Shown: positions 22,403 to 32,680, counted from the first letter of the stretch. The stretch is DNA of 64,000 nucleotides from Cycas panzhihuaensis (GCA_023213395.1 CM041465.1:178443741-178507740); one strand, 5' to 3'. The notes: a model not told the origin generated them from the sequence alone. Numbers and translations are program-made.

Positions 22403-23944
22403 GCGGAAAGAAGCAGGCAGATCTATGCTAATGAAAGAATAAAGAATGACCACATCTTCAAGGATAGAGACAACAACAGCCGGGGCAACAATATCAACAG
22501 AGATTTCAACAGCCAGAACAGCAGCAGAATCCCCCTCGATCAAATCGAGGTGCCTATCGAGGAGGTCAAAGAGGAAGGGGGGGTTATAGAGGTGGCAACC
22601 AATGCCACTTTAATCAGTTTGCCAATGAAGACAAACTATTTTGTGCATATCACTCATCCAAGGTTGATCACACTTGGATTGTTGATTCAGGAGCTACACA
22701 GCATATGACAGGGAGTGAAGAACTCCTTTGCAATATTAAAGAAGGTAAAGGTCAATCAGTGACGTTTGGAAATAATGAATCTGTTGAGATTTCAGGCATA
22801 GACACAATAGCTCCTTTCCACTCTTCAGAAAACCCTTCCTCCACATTTCCCAATAGTGATGCATATTTCATTCCTTCCATGGAGAAGAGTTTGCTATCTG
22901 TTAACAAGTTGGACAAGCAACAGATGAGCATTTTATTCAAGAATGGGAAATGTGTCATTAGTGGCAAAAATGACCAGATTGTAGCTGTTGCATATGAGGA
23001 TCAAGGTCTTTACAAATTAGATGCCAATAACATTATACTTGATTCTGCTTATTCTGGTTCCATGGTCACTATATCATTGTCAAAAATGCAATTGTGGCAT
23101 CAACGTCTAGGCCACTTAAGCCTAGATAATCTGAAGCAGACGATGAACAAGAACATGGTATATGGACTTCCGAAGATATATGGTTCAAAATATCTTTGCG
23201 AAGCTTGCATAATTGGGACTCAACATCGTTTGCCTTTCCCTAAAGGCGAAGCTTGGCGTGCATCTTATCCCTTGCAGTTGATTCACTCAGACTTATGTGG
23301 ACCCATGTCCACTCAATCATTTGGAGGAGCATTGTACTACATCTCCTTCATTGATGACTTTTCTCATAAAGTCTGGGTCTACTTCATAAAGCACAAATCA
23401 GAAGCATTCTCTAAGTTCAAAGAATTCAAAGCTAAAGTAGAAAATGAATCTGGTTATTCAATTGGAACATTAAGGATAGATAATGGAGGTGAATTCACTT
23501 CAAAAGAATTCACCCAATACTGCACGGATAATGGGATTCGGAGACAACTTATAGTTCCTCATACTCCTCAACAAAACGGAGTCTCCGAAAGAATGAACAG
23601 AACTTTGGCCAATAAAGCCAAAACTATGATGCATGCGAAAGGACTTCCTCGAGCTTTACAGGTACATTTCACACAGCTGCCTATGTGACCAACCGGAGTC
23701 CTACTACAACAGTCACCAACATTACACCTGAGGAGGCATGGTCTGGTAAGAAACTGACTATCAGCCATTTGGGTGCACTGCATATATGCACATACCTGAT
23801 CAGCAAAGGACAAAGTTAGATAAGCATAGTCTCAAATGCATCTTTGTAGGATATGCCATTCATAGCAAGGCCTACAAGTTGTATGATCTAGTTGGAGGAA
23901 AAATGCATATCTCAAGAGATGTAATTTTTGCTGAAGACGATTAG
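22403..23944 (+). pseudogene. CopF protease and integrase, lightly broken
   Basis: The long open frame runs to 23688 (marked ORF start 22705, but the protease motif WIVDSGATQHMTG begins at about 22675 in the same frame, so no independent start is implied). Pre-integrase zinc region: LWHQRLGHLSLDNL and YLCEACIIGTQHR. Integrase core: IHSDLCGPM (Asp codon 23290), IDNGGEF (Asp 23479), SERMNRTL (Glu 23587); the last two are 36 codons apart, D-X35-E intact. A deletion near 23653 and another near 23775 shift the frame; the C-terminus continues as IPDQQRTKLDKHSLKCIFVG and ISRDVIFAEDD, then a TAG at 23942. Confidence 0.93.
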
Positions 23945-23950
23945 AAAGAG

Positions 23951-25806
23951 TTGGATGTGGCATCTATCCAACCCCCCATTGATAAAGGCAAAAAGATTGT
24001 TGAGGACTTTCCTCCCTCTCAATCTTCTACACCATGTACTTTATCTGCACCTGCTGGACCATCCACTTCATCATCTTCTGCTCCACTTGAACCTAGCACA
24101 TCATCTTCTGTTGATCAACCAATTAGACCAGAAGACATTGAGGTTCAAGCTACTTCATTTCAAAAGTTACCTAAATGGTATACTCAAACGGTGCAGGATG
24201 GTCACATTATTGAAGGGAAACGTCCATCGAAATATAGGCAGCAAACAAATTTTGCACTTATGGCTGAAGTGCTTTCTGTTGATGAGCCTTCCACCTTTGA
24301 GGAGGCTTCAAAAAATGACAATTGGAAGGCTGCCATGGATGAGGAGATCCATTCTATTCACAAGAATGGCACATGGGATTTGGTCGAATTGCCTCCACAT
24401 AAACAGGCAATCAGTTGTAAATGGGTCTATAAGACCAAATTTCATTCTGATGGTACACTTAAGCGTCAAAAGGCACGCCTAGTGGCAAAGGGATTCAAAC
24501 AAAAAGAAGGCATTGATTATGAGGAAACTTTTGCACCAGTGGCGAATATGAACACCATCAGACTCATTTTGGCCTTAGCGGCACAATGTAAATGGCCAGT
24601 TTATCAGATGGACGTGAAGAGCGCCTTTCTTAATGGCGATCTTCAAGAGGAGGTATACTTGGAGCAACCTCCTGGTTACAAAGTACAAGGCAAGGAGCAT
24701 CTTGTGTGTCGCCTCAAAAAGGCTTTGTATGGTTTGAAACAAGCTCCTAGGGCATGGTATTCAAAAATCGATGACTACTTCTTGAGACATGGGTTTCATC
24801 GATCTACTTCAGATCCTAATTTGTACATCAAACACGAACAAAACCATGTCACTTTTATTGTCTTGTATGTAGATGACTTAGTGATCACTGGTGATGACAC
24901 TAAGCTCATAAAGATTCTCCAGGATGATTTGAAGAGAAGTTTCGAGATGACTAATCTTGGACTTCTCCATTATTTTTTAGGCTTTGAGGTATGGCAACAG
25001 CTAGGCTATATCTTCATCTCCGAAGCAAAATATTCTTGGTACATCTTGCAGAGGTTCAAGATGCATGACTGCAAGACAGCGCCTACACCAATGGAGAACG
25101 AAACCAAGCTTACTCTTAATGAGGAAGCTGAAACTGCAGATCCCACTCTTTACCGGCAGTTGATTGGTAGTCTCATCTATCTCACCAACACTTGTCCGGA
25201 CATTTCATTTGCAGGTGGGATGTGTTCTCGATTCATGTCTCAACCCAATCAGAAGCATTGGAAGGCAGCAAAACGCATACTCAAGTACATCAAAGGTACA
25301 TTACAGCTTGGCCTTGAGTATGCACATAATGAGAACTTCACTTTGGAAGGGTTCTCTGATTCTGATTGGTCAGGATGCCAGGATAGCAGGAGATCAACCT
25401 CGGGTTACTGTTTTACCCTTGGTTCAGTAGCTGTTTCGTGGAGTTGCAAGAAGCAACCAAATGTTACCTTGTCCTCCAGGCGGTAGTACAAAATTGCGTC
25501 GGTAGCGACTGCGAGGCTATCTGGCTACGACGGATTCTTGGGGAACTTGGACTTGAGCAGGATCAGCCTACCAACATTCATTGCGACAATCAGAGTGTGC
25601 TCAAGCTGACTAAGAATACTGTCTTTCATGCACAGACCAAGCATATTGAAGTTCACCACCATTTCATCAGAGAGCATGTACACAGTGGTGAGATCAATCT
25701 TCAGTATCGACCAACAGAGCAACAGACAACATACATCTTTACTAAGCCACTTGGTAGAGAGAAATTTGTAAAATTTAGAGATGGTCTAGGGGTCCGACTT
25801 AACATT
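23951..25806 (+). pseudogene. CopF reverse transcriptase-RNase H, one frameshift
   Basis: A 512-codon open frame to 25486. RT landmarks: [68 protein letters not shown] (YVDD codons 24866-24877, intact) and [12 protein letters not shown]. RNase [21 protein letters not shown] and [13 protein letters not shown], then small deletions near 25478-25510 shift the frame, which continues as CEAIWLRRILGELGLEQDQP, HCDNQSVLKLTKN and TKPLGREKFVKFRDGLGV to 25806. This is the best-preserved RT in the window. Confidence 0.95.
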
Positions 25807-25812
25807 ATAAAC

Positions 25813-25824
25813 AATAAGGGGGGG
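25813..25824 (+). promoter_or_regulatory. CopF polypurine tract
   Basis: AATAAGGGGGGG abutting the 3' LTR. Confidence 0.95.
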
Positions 25825-26394
25825 TGTTAAACCTTTAGTTTATCTTATGTTTACATGTTAAGCTTTATGTACTTTATGTTAATGTATTATGTGCACTTTA
25901 ATGTACTATGTGCACTTTTGTACTTTAGGGGTGACTTTATCACTTAAGTGATAAAGTACACACCCACTTTATGTCTAGTGACATAACGTTGTCACTTGAG
26001 GGTCAAATGACCCCCTTGCACTTTTGCTCACAAGAGCTCCTAAAGGACACTTGTCCTTCATGCAAGCATGCATTGCATGATTGACACTTGTCAATCATGC
26101 AATAGCCTTTGGCCTCTCATCTTCCTCTATTTAATGAGGCCTCTCTTCATTGTTTCTCATCAAGAGTTGGAGTTACTTTGTTATTCTATCAGTTTGCTAA
26201 TCAAGCTGAGTATTCTTTGGTGGTTGGACCAATTCCAACACCACACATTTGGTATATTTGTCTTGCTCCTCTTTCTCTCTTTGTGTTTTATCTTGTTTAT
26301 GCTTAATGCATGTTATGCTTTTATGCTTTTTAGAACTAGAGTGAGTCTAGTCTCTAGATCTTGGATTTGTGAGGCCATTTGGCCTATTCTAACA
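25825..26394 (+). repeat. CopF 3' LTR
   Basis: 570 bp, TGTTAAACC...TATTCTAACA, followed by the AAATA target duplication. Thirteen differences from the 5' LTR by eye. Confidence 0.97.
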
Positions 26395-26900
26395 AAATAT
26401 CTGTGGATGACCCTTTACTTGAAGGGTTTCATAGTATCTACCTGTTCGCTGCCATTTACAGGAAACGCCCGAACATCAAAGTAGGGTTCCACCAAGGGAA
26501 CTTGAAGCTTAACTCCCACTGTCCAAAGGACTAAATCTGTTTCCAGAATCTGACTCATTAAACTGCTTTGAACAGGTTGAAGATCTAATATGAATGTGTC
26601 TCCTTTTTGTTGCACATGCACTCTTTTTCTGACAACAGTTTCTTCGGAAGGGTTTATGATAGAACCAATACTTGATAATCACCAACCAAATCCTTACTAG
26701 TTCGAACACAGACCCTAACATGTAGACTTCAACGGCTAACAATTTTAAAATCTCATGTGACTCTTAAGTTTAATTTCATAAATTCTCATCAACCAAAGAC
26801 TTCATAAAACCCTACCACATAGCCTTTTTTCACATAACGAGATAAGAGAACAGAATTACCCAGTACAAAGTTCTGTCTCACATCAATGCTTGGCACAACT
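26395..26900 (-). pseudogene. NDC1: NDC1-like NAD(P)H dehydrogenase, middle part
   Basis: The other half of the NDC1 fragment, upstream on the minus strand. Near 26890-26850 a decayed VILFSYLV matches the family's VQLLLGYxV; then VHVQQKGDTFILDLQPVQ, SQILETDLVLWTVG (26620-26515) and, across a frameshift, LQVKGHPQIFA up to the CopF insertion. The family order is VQLLLGYxV, LELQPA, LxADIVLWTVG, VKGHPRIFALGDSS, so this piece is colinear with the first part of 18859-18716. It begins where the other fragment (18381, VALKVVK) ends. The 26740-26850 stretch is unclear and may be intron. Confidence 0.8.
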
Positions 26901-27030
26901 TAGAATAATGGTGACTCAAGATTTCATCATCTACAAGGAAACTTCAATCTGATAATCGGCTCTACAGAGCCACCTCCACCCGCATCAAAAAATGGTGAAC
27001 CTGCACAATGCTATGCTTGACAAGCAACTT
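26901..27030 (-). other. TrgE sequence between primer site and NDC1 piece
   Basis: About 130 bp with no recognisable coding, joining the captured block to the primer site. Confidence 0.5.
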
Positions 27031-27042
27031 GCTTTGATACCA
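27031..27042 (-). promoter_or_regulatory. TrgE primer-binding site
   Basis: The element strand reads TGGTATCAAAGC directly after the 5' LTR; one mismatch to the tRNA-iMet site. Confidence 0.88.
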
Positions 27043-27406
27043 TGTTAAAATATTCAAAAGAGATCATCCAATATCATAAACAATGAAACAAATATCAATA
27101 TGAAAATGTCTACATCATAATGATAACATAACAATAACATCATAACGGACTCTATCTTGACTCGATTGTCCATCACTCAACCTCAACCACTTATTTATAG
27201 ATCATAAGTGAGAGAGAATAGAATGACTTATGCTACATGTGGGACAAATGACCTCTAACACAACCAATGACATAACACCTATTTATTGACCAATAACCTA
27301 ATGACCACTTGCACAAATGTGCATTACATTAACATTATAATATTGACCCCTAGATATGACATTTACCTAAATATTTTAGACACACATTAAACATTAACTT
27401 CTAACA
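27043..27406 (-). repeat. TrgE 5' LTR (right copy)
   Basis: 364 bp, plus strand TGTTAAAATATTC...CTTCTAACA, followed by GATGT. Shorter than the left copy through deletions, including one of about 27 bp. Confidence 0.92.
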
Positions 27407-27411
27407 GATGT

Positions 27412-28327
27412 TAATCAGGAAGACTATGCTCTCTACAAATTAGCTACAATAACTTGCAATACTTATGCCTTAGTCTCTTAATTGTGGTATGAAAGACTAG
27501 GTTATTTAACCCTAATAAGCATTAAGTTGATGTTTCAACTTAATATGGTGTATGGCCTACCCATGATTTTGGCAAGTAAATGTCATTGTGAAGCATGTTG
27601 ATGGGGAAACAACATTGCATATCACTTCCCAAAGGTAAGGCATGGAGAGCTCAATGCTTCTTGTAACTAGTGCATTCTGACATTTGTGGACCCCTATCCA
27701 CATAATCTCTTGGAGCTATGCTTTACCTAATCATATTTATTGATGATTTTTCAAGTAAAGTGTGGGTCTACTTTCTCAAACATAAATTAGAAGCTTTTAT
27801 CAAGTTTAAAGAATTTAAGCTTGCAGCTAAAAACAAGTCAGACATGAAGATCGATATTCTCAGGTTTGACAATGTTGGCAAATATACCTTTAAGGAATTC
27901 AATCAATTTTGTACGCACCATGGCATTTGACAACAAATTTCTGTTCCATATGTCCCTCATAAGAATGGTGTAGTAGAATCCATGAACTAGACTCTCGTCG
28001 GCAAAGCCAAGGTTATGATGTAAGCAAAAGGCTTTTGTCAAACTTATTGGGCAAAAGTAGTTTAAACTGTTGCATACTTGTCCAACAGGAGTTCTGCTAT
28101 AGTAGTTTGGAACATGACACCTAAGGAGTCTTGGAGTAGCAAAAAACATATAGTCAAGCATTTATGCACCTTTGGATGCATTGTTTACATGCACATTCCC
28201 TAGGAGCAGAGAAAGAAATTTGATAATAAAAGCCTTAAATGTTTTTTTATTAGGTATACTATTGGCAACAAAGTCTATTGAGTTTATGACTCTCTAAGGC
28301 AATACATGTTACAAGGAATGTTGTTTT
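27412..28327 (+). pseudogene. CopC integrase, broken
   Basis: Continuation of CopC pol after TrgE. Pre-integrase remains (EDYALYKL, WYERLGYLTL), then VHSDICGPLS (first Asp, near 27667), RFDNVGKY (second Asp) and HKNGVVESMN (Glu present), then the C-terminal KAIHVTRNVVF just before 28328, where NonH starts. Several stops. The catalytic triad is still visible although NGGE is mutated to NVGK. Confidence 0.87.
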
Positions 28328-28653
28328 TGTGGTGAGCCTTCACCACATGTTAGAGGGTTAATAAGTTAGAAGGTTAAGGGTTAAGTAGGTTAAAGCTAAG
28401 AGTATTCAATAATAGGGGAAATGTATGATTAGTTAATTTAGCAGTAGAATAATATAATAATGGGGTGATCCTCCTATAAATATGATACCCCCACCTCATG
28501 TAGTGATATGTTGATCAATATAAGTCTATTGGGGTTCACTTAGGTGTCCTTTGGTTCTCATTTGGTAATCTTCACATCCATCTCCATCATTTTTGGTTTA
28601 TCTTTGTTCTATTTTGAATACTTATAGAGGTAATAGGTGTTGGTTTACTATAT
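28328..28653 (+). repeat. NonH 5' LTR
   Basis: About 326 bp starting TGTGGTGAGCC, with a TATA-type TATAAATATG near 28475. The right end is set by the primer site; it appears to end in TATA rather than CA. Confidence 0.75.
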
Positions 28654-28654
28654 A

Positions 28655-28670
28655 TGGTATCAGAGTAAGG
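28655..28670 (+). promoter_or_regulatory. NonH primer-binding site
   Basis: TGGTATCAGAGTAAGG: a match to tRNA-iMet for the first 11 bases. Confidence 0.85.
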
Positions 28671-29548
28671 TTATTTGGAATTTTTTTTTTCCTCTTTCTT
28701 ACTTTAATACAAGTTTTGAAGGCATTTTCAAGAGTATAAACACATAAATTTTTAAAAGCAATGGCAAATTTGAGGTGAAATGGCCTATTCTATATTTTTT
28801 GAGTGGTCACACTATAGGTTTTGGGAAAAATTGCAGAAATTATCGCAGATTTAATTTCGACATGCTTTTGTTGCCATCTTTGGAGCCAAATTTGCTAGCT
28901 CAACTTTAAATGATGATAACTTTGGTTATAGGTATCCAATCGACCTCATTTTTTTTTTTTTTGTGCGTTTTGAAGTCTACTTTCTAATGGAAGTGGTCTC
29001 AGGTTGATTGAAGGTCTGAGCATAAACTTATCAATATTTTATCAGAAAGTACTACTATAGTTTCAAAAACTCTAAGAGTAAAACTTCTTAAAAGGTGTAT
29101 ATCTTTTGATACATGTATCATGATTCAATTCCGTCTGAACTATTGGAATTGTAATTCAAAGGTTGTTACTTTGAGCCATATTGTATGCTTTTTGGAGCTA
29201 TTTTATTTCAAATATTAAATTTTGAAGTTAAGATTTATAATTACAAAATACTTTATATTATACTTTTGCTTTATCATAGAAGTCATTCAGACTTTGGCTG
29301 AAAAGGCATTGCTCTTGAGGCTCTAATACTTCCTTATGATCAAAATCCTTAAAAGAGGAGGAAAAAAAAGAATTATGACCACACTTCTATACTTCAATCT
29401 TGTGAATGAATCAATGAATTTTCATAGTTGGCTTATCGCCTTGTAGGCATACTTTGAACAAAATTTGACAAGATATGACAAAATTTGACAAAGTATTGAA
29501 TATTTGCAAGGTCGACTCCGTACTTGGGCATGTTATTAGTTACGTGAT
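28671..29548 (+). other. NonH leader, no gene seen
   Basis: AT-rich, non-coding on both strands as far as I can see. Confidence 0.5.
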
Positions 29549-29989
29549 ATGTGTGGTATCTATGGAACTTGGAATGTCATCATTTCTATGCTTCACCTAA
29601 GGTTTCAAGAACTTTGCCCACAACATCTTGTAGAAGAACAGACTAAGCGGGAAGCAGAAGAAAGAAGAAGAAAAGCATTTCAAGACATGCTTAGAAACAT
29701 ACAAAGGATTTTCATTGACAATATGGCAAGGCAGGTTCAAGTCCCTTCACCTTCATCTTTGCCACATGATAGAGTGGTCAACCAGGAATCCATCCTGTTG
29801 GGAGAAAACAATGTGTTGCAAGGTGAACTTTTGGAAGAACAAGCTATAGAACTTGAATCTAATGAAATCCCAAGTGTCGAGGTAATTTTGGATGAGCATG
29901 CAGAGGATCACAGTGAGCAAATTGAAGACCCTACCTCACCTACATCTTCTCCACAAGATAGTGTGATCAAGCCTCAACTGTTATCCTAG
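29549..29989 (+). CDS. NonH ORF, unknown function
   Basis: A 146-codon ORF, the longest in NonH. It has a charged helical stretch (EEQTKREAEERRRKAFQDML) followed by an acidic, proline- and serine-containing tail (ELESNEIPSVEVILDEHAED, PTSPTSSPQD). No gag, zinc knuckle or enzyme motif is recognised. It could be the C-terminal part of a degenerate gag; a helical, charged composition would fit but does not prove it. A smaller open frame at 30097-30324 follows with a GGGH-containing end and is unplaced. Confidence 0.4.
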   Translation: MCGIYGTWNVIISMLHLRFQELCPQHLVEEQTKREAEERRRKAFQDMLRNIQRIFIDNMARQVQVPSPSSLPHDRVVNQESILLGENNVLQGELLEEQAIELESNEIPSVEVILDEHAEDHSEQIEDPTSPTSSPQDSVIKPQLLS

Positions 29990-30338
29990 AAGAAGTTGTA
30001 GACTTACCTATTGTACAAGGTAAACTTTCGGATGATAAGGATGACCTTCTTCCCCCTCATGGTGGTGTGTCATCAACATTCAGCTTGTAAGAGCATTTGG
30101 GTCTTAATTTTTTTGGATCCCTATATTACTACAACATTGGCCCTCATTTCTTTGATAATGATGTCCATCCAAAAGGGCCACATTTCTTTAGTAGCTGCTC
30201 CTATCACCTAGGAGATGTCCTAGCAACAATTTTTTTATTACGACATAAGGATGATAAATCTACCTATAACATTCTCCCAGTGATAGGTGGTGGACACATG
30301 CATTTTTGTATTAAAATGCTTTGAGGGCAAAACATCTT

Positions 30339-30351
30339 AGAGGGGAGGGCA
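30339..30351 (+). promoter_or_regulatory. NonH polypurine tract
   Basis: AGAGGGGAGGGCA just before the second copy of TGTGGTGAGCC. Confidence 0.8.
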
Positions 30352-30426
30352 TGTGGTGAGCCTTCACAACATGTTAGAAGGTTAATAGGCTAGAAGGTTA
30401 AGGGTTAAGTAGGTTAAGGTTAGGAC
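30352..30426 (+). repeat. NonH 3' LTR, truncated
   Basis: About 75 bp similar to the start of the 5' LTR (TGTGGTGAGCCTTCAC, then the GGTTAAGGGTTAAGTAGG block), breaking off into GypI integrase. Confidence 0.82.
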
Positions 30427-30980
30427 TAGACTTTGTAGGGCCTTTCAAACATGTTGCAAGGATAATGCAATCAAAATATATAGTCGTGGCTACTGACTAT
30501 CTTACAAAATGGGTTGAAGCAAAGGCACTTCGAGACAATTTAGCTCATAGTACAATTATATTCCTCTATGAGACTATTATTACAAGATTTGGGTGTCCAT
30601 TAGAAATTGTGAGTGATAGAGGAACCCACTTCATAAATGATACGATCCACTACCTAAGACAAGAATTCATGATTACACATCACAAGTCCACTCCTTATTA
30701 CCTGTAGGCAAATGGTCAAGCTGAATCAACTAATAAAATAATAGTAACAATGTTGACCAAATTATGTAATGTAATTAAAGATGACTGGGCAGGGCACTTG
30801 CACTCAATACTATGGCCTTTTCAAACATCATACAAGACTACTAGTGGATATGCTCCATTTCAATTGTTATATGGGGTAGAAGCAATTCTTCCCATAGAAT
30901 TCGTAGTGCCAAGTTTAAGAATAGTAGTACAAGAATGGTAGTCAGACACCCAATCTTGAAGCTCGTCTGGAAGAAATTTC
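30427..30980 (+). pseudogene. GypI integrase core
   Basis: GPFKHVARIMQSKYIVVATD, then YLTKWVEAKALRDNLAHST (first Asp in VATDY), FGCPLEIVSDRGTHF (second Asp in VSDRG) and ANGQAESTNK (Glu), so D-D-E residues are all there. Then WPFQTSYKTTSGYAPFQLLY and GVEAILPIEFVVPS. One stop before ANGQ and one after VVQEW. It is cut at 30980 by CopJ within LEARLEEIS. Confidence 0.88.
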
Positions 30981-31198
30981 TGTTGAATTCTTGAATGGAG
31001 ACAATGTGAAAATGTTTCATGCATTATGGTGGAGGAAATGCCTCCTTAAATATACATGATAGAATGTAACTGGTACAAAACAAATTGTAATTGAAGCTTC
31101 TAAAAATGACACATATCAACCCTACATTAAAAGTTACACAATGAGGGGTTTATAACATTACCCTTTAAAGATTTAGGATAAAACATTATATTCTAACA
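30981..31198 (-). repeat. CopJ 3' LTR (left copy)
   Basis: 218 bp, plus strand TGTTGAATTC...TTCTAACA; next to it the tract CCCTCTCTTAA (31199-31209) reads as a polypurine tract on the element strand. Confidence 0.92.
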
Positions 31199-31361
31199 CC
31201 CTCTCTTAATGTTTTATCCTTTTTAGTCCTATTCTGTCTCTGAGAATTTGAAATCTATCTCTGCTAAGTGGTTTTGTCAGAATATCTACAATTTGTTCTG
31301 TTATGGGACAATATGTTAAATCAACTTCTTTGCTTTACACCTTCTCTCATATGAAATGATG

Positions 31362-32680
31362 TTATACTTCTATGTGCTTTGTTCGTGCATGGAAAACAGG
31401 ATTCTTGGTCAATTTGATAGCACTTTGATTATCACAATTCAGTATTGTTGGCCCTTGCTGCCGTTGATTCAAGTCTGTTAGAAGTTGTCTTAACCAAATG
31501 GCTTCACATACTACATTGACTGCATATTTGTATTCAACTTCTATTGAAGAAAGTGCAATTGTTGCCTGTCTTTTACTATTCCATGAAATGATGACAGGTC
31601 CTAGGAAGAAACAGTATCCACTTGTGGATTTTCTTTGTTCTTTATCTCCAACCCAATCCGAGTCACAGAATCTTGACAATTGAGGTGACTTCTTCTTTAG
31701 ATAGACCAGTTTCAAATCAACTATTCCTTTTAGATACCTTAGGATTCTTTTTGTTGCTTTCCAATGTTTTACTTTTGGTTCTTGCGTGTATCTTGAGACT
31801 AGTCCCATAGGATGTGAGATATCGGGCCTAGTGGCAGTGAGGTAGATTAGACTACCAATCAATTGTCTATACAGAATAACATCAGCTTGGGGTTCTTCTT
31901 CATTAGGGACTAAATTGCAGTTTATCTCCATGGGGGTTGCATAAGTGTTACAACTTTCCATTTGGAATTTGGTCAATAAGTCCTTGATGTACTTACTTTG
32001 GGGCAGTGTGATTGAGTCCTTGTTTTGATCGACTTCTATTCCCAGATAATAACTTAGAAATCCTAAGTTAGTCATCTCAAATTCCTTTTCTAGCTAACTC
32101 TTGATATTTGAGATTGATTCATCATCACTTCCAGTAAGAATCATATTATCTACATATACAATTATTATAGTAATCAGCTCATTTCTTTTTCTTACATACA
32201 GGCTCAAGTCTGAGCTACTTCGATGAAAACCATTTTGACAAAGATATTTATCCAACTTGGCATACCAAGCACAAGGAGCCTATTTCAGCCCATATAATGC
32301 TTTCTTCAACTTGCATACCAAATGATCTTCTCTTTCTTTGATGTATCCTTCTGGCTGCTTCATGTAGACTTCCTCACTTAGTTCCCCATTCAGGAAGGCA
32401 CTTTTCATGTCCAACTGATAAACTTTCTGGTTTTATTGGGTTGCTAGTGCAATCACTATTCTTACAATGTTTAGTTTAGCCACAAGAGAAAATGTTTCTT
32501 GGCTTTGTATTTTTCTATTTTTCCATTGGCCCCTTCCTTGATTTTATAAATCCATTTGTACTTAACCACTAGTTTATTGGGAGGTATTTCAACTAGTTCC
32601 CAAGTCAGATTTTTGACAATGGAGTTCATTTCTAAGTCCATTATTATTCTCCATTCAATCTATTATTTTGCTTCTTCAAA
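31362..32680 (-). pseudogene. CopJ reverse transcriptase-RNase H, broken
   Basis: The upstream part (about 32680-32160) is broken by stops. The active site reads VYVDNMILTG at about 32145-32156 region, with YVDD changed to YVDN, loss of one catalytic Asp. Then an open frame 32075-31362: [68 protein letters not shown] and CDNQSAIKLTKNPVFHARTK. The last are RNase H motifs. Confidence 0.9.

Larger units (their letters stand above)
18860..26394 (+). mobile_element. CopF, youngest full-length copia element, inside NDC1 piece of TrgE
   Basis: A structurally complete copia element, 7,535 bp including a 225-bp solo LTR and its 5-bp duplication. The target duplication AAATA lies at 18855-18859 and 26395-26399. 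Removing the element and one duplication restores a continuous NDC1 reading (GHPQIFAIEDSIGLRD) on the minus strand. The order is LTR, primer site, leader of about 2 kb, gag, protease, integrase, RT, RNase H, polypurine tract, LTR. By eye the two 570-bp LTRs differ at 13 positions (12 transitions), about 2.3%. Pol has few breaks compared with the other copies. Confidence 0.96.
14915..27406 (-). mobile_element. TrgE, gag-only LTR element carrying host gene pieces
   Basis: A minus-strand LTR element inserted in CopC with a perfect GATGT duplication (14910-14914, 27407-27411). After removing CopF it is about 4.95 kb. From its 5' end: LTR 27043-27406, tRNA-Met primer site, captured NDC1 sequence (26900-26395, then 18859-18381), a region with an antisense universal-stress-protein ORF, a gag-like ORF (16617-15370), polypurine tract and LTR 14915-15313. 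No protease, integrase, RT or RNase H is seen, so it would need an autonomous partner, as in the TR-GAG type. Its LTRs differ at about 7% of sites by eye plus indels. TrgP (54377-58865) is a second member. Confidence 0.88.
6123..28327 (+). mobile_element. CopC, copia element split by nested insertions
   Basis: A plus-strand copia element whose parts lie at 6123-7843 (5' LTR, primer site, leader), 13317-14914 (leader end, gag, protease) and 27412-28327 (integrase). It was opened by GypD (duplication ACTTT), TrgE (duplication GATGT) and finally NonH. The reading KCIIKDK...DQIVDV at 14870-14914 continues as NQEDYALYKL at 27412, which shows the two halves belong together. The RT, RNase H and 3' LTR are missing, lost at the NonH/GypI junction. 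It is related to CopA and CopF through gag and leader but is an older, more diverged copy. Confidence 0.88.
28328..30426 (+). mobile_element. NonH, non-autonomous LTR element, 3' LTR truncated
   Basis: The 5' LTR begins TGTGGTGAGCC at 28328 and is followed by TGGTATCAGAG at 28655. The internal region is about 1.7 kb and ends in a polypurine tract. The 3' LTR at 30352 matches the first 70 or so bases of the 5' LTR and then stops abruptly at about 30426, where gypsy integrase begins. No pol motif was found inside, so it is a large retrotransposon derivative or similar. The lost remainder of CopC and NonH suggests a deletion or illegitimate recombination at 30426. Confidence 0.8.

Noticed and set aside
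23928-24482. ORF overlapping CopF RT in another frame (184 codons)
   Set aside because: Leu/His-rich shadow of the real RT frame at 23951.
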